25,615 bases of DNA from an uncultured Ruminococcus sp. (GTDB lineage Bacteria; Bacillota; Clostridia; Oscillospirales; Ruminococcaceae), in NCBI GenBank assembly GCA_947176685.1, contig CAMWRL010000005.1:1-25615 (forward strand), written 5' to 3'. The position numbers and the translations under genes were made by a program. The stretch's first letter is position 1; every line of letters begins with the position of its first letter. Positions 22,368 through 25,615 of the stretch are shown here, in pieces. A model generated the notes under the pieces. It was given only the letters and a program-made list of their open reading frames with translations, was not told the DNA's origin and made no database searches.

Positions 22368-24248
22368 ATGTCAGAGAATATCAATAACAACGAAAATTTC
22401 GACAACGCCGTATCAGGTGTTGAAGTCGTCCCGAAGAAAAAAGGTAAGAAAATTGCTTTAATCAGTGGTATAACTGCCGTTGCCCTTGTGGGAGGCGGTG
22501 CGGCTGCATACAACCTTTCGGACTATGTGAAGAATCAGGTTAATCTCCGTGTTATGAAACCTGCCAACTATTACGCCTGGGTTACTGAGGAGAACTCAAA
22601 GGAGTTTGCCGCCAAGGCAAGGGAAAATTACGCTAAGGCTTATGACAAGGCTCAGAACGGTCAGAGTGCTTCTGTAACTCTCAGCTATAAGGCAAGCGAA
22701 GAATTTAAGGATTATGCACTCAATGAAATACTCGGAGAACAGTATAACGAATACGATGATGAAGAATCTAAGTCAATCGTTAAAATAATCACTAATCTTG
22801 ACGAATTTTCAATAGGCTGCAAAGCAGATGTCAAGGACAATCTTATATCCGGAAATGCTTTCGCAAAACTCAACGGCGAAACTCTCGTCAACAGTGATAT
22901 GGCTTTTGATATGGAAAATTTCGACTACTTCCTGCGTGTGCCGGAGCTTACTGAACAGTGGCTCTGTATGGCTATGGGCGAAAGTATGAGCGATTACCTG
23001 ATAGGTACAGAAAGTCTTATGAAAAATCCTTATGAATATATTTCTCCGGAACAGCTTGAGGACTTAATCATAAGATACACTAATATCTGGAATGAAACTG
23101 TATCAGATGTTGAGGTCGAAAAGAAAGAAACTCTTGACATATGCGATATTACGGTTGAATATACAGTAGTGTCCGCTGAACTCAACGAAGCAAAGCTTGC
23201 TGAACTTTTTACAAACTACCTGAACGAAATCAGAAATGACGAAGTTATAAAAAATATCGTTGTGAATGAAATCGGCGAATATACCGAAGAAGAATATTAT
23301 GAAGAAATTGATGATATGCTTAATGAAATTGCCGAAGAAGATACTTCCAACAACGATAAGACCGCAACCGTTAATACTTATATTGACCCTAACGGCGATA
23401 TACGTGGAATCAGATTTACAGCAAATGATGAAGAAGTGTTTATTGGTCTGGGCAAGGACGGCGACAATGTTCGTGGTGAAATGTACTTTGCCGACGAAAA
23501 CGAAAAGGACTTCAGCATTGAACTCTATGCCGACGAGACAGACGGCAAGTACAATGGAAATATTGACTTCACTGAATACTATTCCTGTGATGAAAGCGAG
23601 ACAGTAAGCATTGAGTTTACGGACTATGAGGTTGTCAACGAAGACAAGGGCTATGTGAATGCCAATGTTACATTTATAATTCCGGACGTTGACCCGATAG
23701 CTGTTGATTTCAGCACTGACGGCAGCTCTCAGGATATTTCATACAACATTAATTTTGACGGTACTGACTACGGTACAGTTACACTCAGCCTGTCCGCAGA
23801 CGACAGCGCAGAGGTTTCGATTCCAAGCAAGGACGGCGCATTTGTTATAAGTCCCTATATGGATTCAGAGCCTGCTCTTGAAGACTATATCCCGCAGGAA
23901 AATATGAAGAATTTCATTTATGATATTCTTATAAAGATTGGTTTCAGTGAGGAGCTTGCGCAGGACGGTGCGGACGATATGATGGAAGAAATGTACTATG
24001 ACTATGACGACAACGACTGGGAAACATATGATTCTGATATAGACTGGGACGACTTCGCCGCTGATTTTGACTATGATGATTTTGATGAGGATTTCAGCGT
24101 TGACAGCGATGTATGGAATCCCAATGAAGAAGGTATGTTCTCGACTGGTGAAATCACTGATGACGGAGAAGCTGATATTGATGTTGAGCTTGATGATTCC
24201 AACGAATGGTTTCGGAATGAACAGTATCAGGAAACAAATAACGCTTAA
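22368..24248 (+). CDS. Large acidic membrane-anchored protein of unknown function
   Basis: A 626-residue protein. It has an Asn/Glu-rich cytosolic head, basic KKKGKK, one membrane segment (about residues 28-48, Gly/Ala-rich) and a long extracellular part. I recognise no family motif. The outside part looks like repeated beta-rich and helical segments (FSIGCKADVKDNLISGNAFAKLN...; DFSIELYADETDGKYNGNIDF; then VDFSTDGSSQDISYNINFDGTDYG), resembling domains that measure or bind something at the wall. The last about 100 residues are extremely acidic (Asp/Glu/Tyr/Trp, e.g. DIDWDDFAADFDYDDFDEDF). It has its own promoter and terminator, so it is a single-gene unit. Confidence 0.85.
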   Translation: MSENINNNENFDNAVSGVEVVPKKKGKKIALISGITAVALVGGGAAAYNLSDYVKNQVNLRVMKPANYYAWVTEENSKEFAAKARENYAKAYDKAQNGQSASVTLSYKASEEFKDYALNEILGEQYNEYDDEESKSIVKIITNLDEFSIGCKADVKDNLISGNAFAKLNGETLVNSDMAFDMENFDYFLRVPELTEQWLCMAMGESMSDYLIGTESLMKNPYEYISPEQLEDLIIRYTNIWNETVSDVEVEKKETLDICDITVEYTVVSAELNEAKLAELFTNYLNEIRNDEVIKNIVVNEIGEYTEEEYYEEIDDMLNEIAEEDTSNNDKTATVNTYIDPNGDIRGIRFTANDEEVFIGLGKDGDNVRGEMYFADENEKDFSIELYADETDGKYNGNIDFTEYYSCDESETVSIEFTDYEVVNEDKGYVNANVTFIIPDVDPIAVDFSTDGSSQDISYNINFDGTDYGTVTLSLSADDSAEVSIPSKDGAFVISPYMDSEPALEDYIPQENMKNFIYDILIKIGFSEELAQDGADDMMEEMYYDYDDNDWETYDSDIDWDDFAADFDYDDFDEDFSVDSDVWNPNEEGMFSTGEITDDGEADIDVELDDSNEWFRNEQYQETNNA

Positions 24249-24279
24249 TCGTTAATAACTCAGGAAACAAATAAATATA

Positions 24280-24308
24280 AACTGCCGTGCATATACGGCA
24301 GTTTTTTT
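24280..24308 (+). terminator. Rho-independent terminator after the acidic protein gene
   Basis: AACTGCCGT (24280-24288) pairs with ACGGCAGTT (24295-24303), followed by a T-run to 24308. Confidence 0.92.
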
Positions 24309-24309
24309 G

Positions 24310-24338
24310 TTGCATTTTCCGACAAAAAACTGTATACT
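24310..24338 (+). promoter_or_regulatory. Possible promoter of the response-regulator operon
   Basis: TTGCAT (24310-24315), a 17-base spacer, TATACT (24333-24338). It lies directly after the previous terminator and about 155 bases before the regulator start, leaving a long leader. Confidence 0.55.
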
Positions 24339-24363
24339 ATATATAAGCGGAGTTTTTTATAAA

Positions 24364-24470
24364 TGTGGTGCTTGTGGTGCTTATTCAGCTATTATAAATT
24401 CCTTTCGTGTAAAGAAAAAATTTATAAAGAGTTTTATAAAAAGGCATTTATCCACCACTATCCACCACCA
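24364..24470 (+). promoter_or_regulatory. Structured leader of the response-regulator gene
   Basis: Tandem TGTGGTGCT repeats (24364-24381) face tandem TCCACCACTA/TCCACCACCA repeats (24451-24470). The two GTGGTG cores pair with the two CACCAC cores across 73 bases. Inside lies a perfect 9-bp inverted repeat, TTATAAATT/AATTTATAA (24392-24400 and 24419-24427), itself enclosing CTTT/AAAG. The whole can fold as one long nested stem ending before the ribosome-binding site at 24484-24489. Confidence 0.5.
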
Positions 24471-24495
24471 TAATATTTTGTCGGGAGGAATATTT

Positions 24496-25173
24496 ATGAT
24501 ATATCTGCTTGAGGACGATTCGGGAATAAGGAATTTTGTTACATATGCCCTTAATAACTCCGGTCTGGAAACGCAGGCTTTTGAACTGCCGTCGGACTTC
24601 TGGAGGGCTATGGGAGAAAATATTCCTGACCTGATTTTACTGGACATAATGTTGCCGCAAGAGGACGGTTTGTCAATACTCCGGAAAATCCGTTCAGTTT
24701 CGGCAACGGAAAAGCTTCCAATAATAATGCTTACCGCAAAGGACACTGAATATGACAAGGTTTCGGGACTTGACAGCGGTGCGGACGACTATGTTTCCAA
24801 ACCTTTCGGGATTATGGAGCTTATGTCACGGGTAAAGGCTTTATTGCGGCGCACGTCCGGCAGCGATAAAAACGTCCTGTCAGTCGGGAAAGTATGCATT
24901 TACCCGTCAAAACACGAAGTTTCAGTTGACGGTGAAAAAATAAATCTCACTCTCAAAGAGTATGAGTTATTATTATGGCTGGTCAGGAATAAAGGCGAAG
25001 TTTATGCCCGTGACACGCTTCTGCAAAAAATATGGGGATATGGTTTTTCCGGAGAGAGCCGCACGGTTGATGTGCATATAAGAACACTGCGTTCCAAATT
25101 AGGCGGCAGCGGAGATGTTATAAAAACAATCCGTGGGGTAGGCTACAAAGCGGAGGACTTGAAAGTTGACTGA
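24496..25173 (+). CDS. OmpR/PhoB-family response regulator
   Basis: A 225-residue two-component regulator. The receiver domain (residues 1-118) has the acidic pocket Glu6-Asp7, phospho-acceptor Asp50 in LILLDIMLP, Thr80 and Lys102 in SKPFG. The C-terminal winged helix (about residues 130-222) has NLTLKEYELLLWLVRNKGEV, SRTVDVHIRTLRSKLG and IKTIRGVGYK. The ATG at 24496 follows GGAGGA. In-frame codons upstream extend into the leader and are not credible starts. The kinase gene overlaps its end by 8 bases. It resembles PhoB/PhoP-type regulators, but the signal cannot be told. Confidence 0.95.
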   Translation: MIYLLEDDSGIRNFVTYALNNSGLETQAFELPSDFWRAMGENIPDLILLDIMLPQEDGLSILRKIRSVSATEKLPIIMLTAKDTEYDKVSGLDSGADDYVSKPFGIMELMSRVKALLRRTSGSDKNVLSVGKVCIYPSKHEVSVDGEKINLTLKEYELLLWLVRNKGEVYARDTLLQKIWGYGFSGESRTVDVHIRTLRSKLGGSGDVIKTIRGVGYKAEDLKVD

Positions 25174-25615
25174 AAAAATATTCAAAAGTATAGTCGGGAC
25201 TTCTGTTATAACGGCTGTGGTAACGCTGATTCTGGTGAACGTCCTTGACAGTGACAATATAGTTGTACAATCAGGAATATTTATAACAGCAGTACTGGTT
25301 GCGATTATTTTCGGACTTAGACGGGCAAAAAAAATTACCCGTCCGCTTATTGAGGTAAATCCCGATGACCCGAAAATAAACTATTCCGAAATAAATCCCC
25401 TTATACGTAAAATCCGCAGTCAGAAAGGCAAAATCAGCCGTCAGAAACACGAAGTCCGGAGCGGTCGGGAACAGTTGAGCCTTATAACCGAAAATATGAA
25501 TGAGGGAATAGTTATTGCGGACGTCAGAAATAATATACTTTCGTGCAACTCCGGTGCTCTGAAGCTTCTGGGAGTGGAAAACGTGGGCGAGGGTCAGAGC
25601 ATATATTTACTGAAT
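25166..25615 (+). CDS. PhoR-like sensor histidine kinase, 5' part only
   Basis: The open frame continues past the window end (150 codons visible). It has two membrane segments (about residues 9-25 and 35-52) with a very short loop between them, so little extracellular sensing domain. A HAMP-like linker follows (KKITRPLIEVNPDDPKINYSEINPLIRKI), then a PAS-like domain (LITENMNEGIVIADVRNNILSCNSGALKLLGV). The catalytic His domain lies beyond the window. The TTG at 25166 follows CGGAGGA and overlaps the regulator stop, so the pair is co-translated. Confidence 0.88.
   Translation, partial: MTEKIFKSIVGTSVITAVVTLILVNVLDSDNIVVQSGIFITAVLVAIIFGLRRAKKITRPLIEVNPDDPKINYSEINPLIRKIRSQKGKISRQKHEVRSGREQLSLITENMNEGIVIADVRNNILSCNSGALKLLGVENVGEGQSIYLLN

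Noticed and set aside
24227..24274. Short direct repeat TCAGGAAACAAATA around the end of the acidic protein gene as an attachment site
   Set aside because: Only 14 bases, about 30 apart, with no integrase or element between; likely a local duplication.
24307..24495. N-terminal extension of the response regulator
   Set aside because: It runs through the terminator and leader; the receiver domain starts normally at 24496.

Overview
The window looks like a chromosomal piece from an anaerobic gut or rumen Firmicute close to Ruminococcus (Oscillospiraceae). The evidence is the gene order (a ylm/sepF/divIVA/ileS/lspA/rluD division cluster joined to mutL-miaA-hfq), the split transketolase, moderately AT-rich composition with frequent TTG/GTG starts, and surface proteins with poly-Thr or Tyr/Asp low-complexity segments. 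I see no rRNA, tRNA, CRISPR array, transposase or phage gene. The genus is inferred from style, not proved.

Layout. (1) 3-1559: a GH3-type (NagZ-like) lipoprotein, cut at its 5' side by the window edge. (2) 1593-16478: one long rightward run: a small unknown gene, mutL, miaA, hfq, a membrane-anchored HlyD-like protein, ylmE/yggS, sepF, ylmH, a 408-base gap with no convincing gene, divIVA, ileS, lspA, an RluD-type pseudouridine synthase, a HAD phosphatase and the two transketolase subunits, closed by a strong terminator at 16497-16536. (3) 16585-18141: two leftward genes of unknown function. Each is preceded by a copy of a ~98-base direct repeat carrying a consensus TTGACA-17-TATAAT promoter and a palindrome. 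(4) 18498-21334: a poly-Thr-tethered VanY-family protein that lacks the usual second half of its active site, then an orphan peptide-binding lipoprotein. (5) 21369-22148: a leftward AraC-family regulator. (6) 22368-24248: a large acidic membrane-anchored protein of unknown function. (7) 24496-end: an OmpR-type response regulator and the start of its PhoR-like sensor kinase.

How the genes fit together. Region 2 combines mismatch repair, tRNA modification, RNA-chaperone, septum-assembly (SepF, DivIVA), isoleucyl-tRNA, lipoprotein-maturation and pentose-phosphate functions, mostly with tight spacing or overlaps. LspA would process the lipoproteins encoded elsewhere in the window. Regions 3-6 are mainly envelope and surface functions.

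The most interesting signals are regulatory RNA candidates. The sepF leader can form an H-type pseudoknot whose last strand abuts the ribosome-binding site. A perfect 10-bp hairpin sits exactly between the ileS ribosome-binding site and its AUG, so the two are correctly spaced only when it folds. The response-regulator leader can form a long nested stem. A structured-looking gap sits between ylmH and divIVA. At the protein level, the notable cases are the VanY-like pseudo-active site, an EF-hand-like loop inserted in the peptide-binding protein, an internally duplicated unknown protein, and an Asn in place of the NagZ dyad Asp. All of this comes from reading the sequence by eye; no alignment, folding or database search was run.
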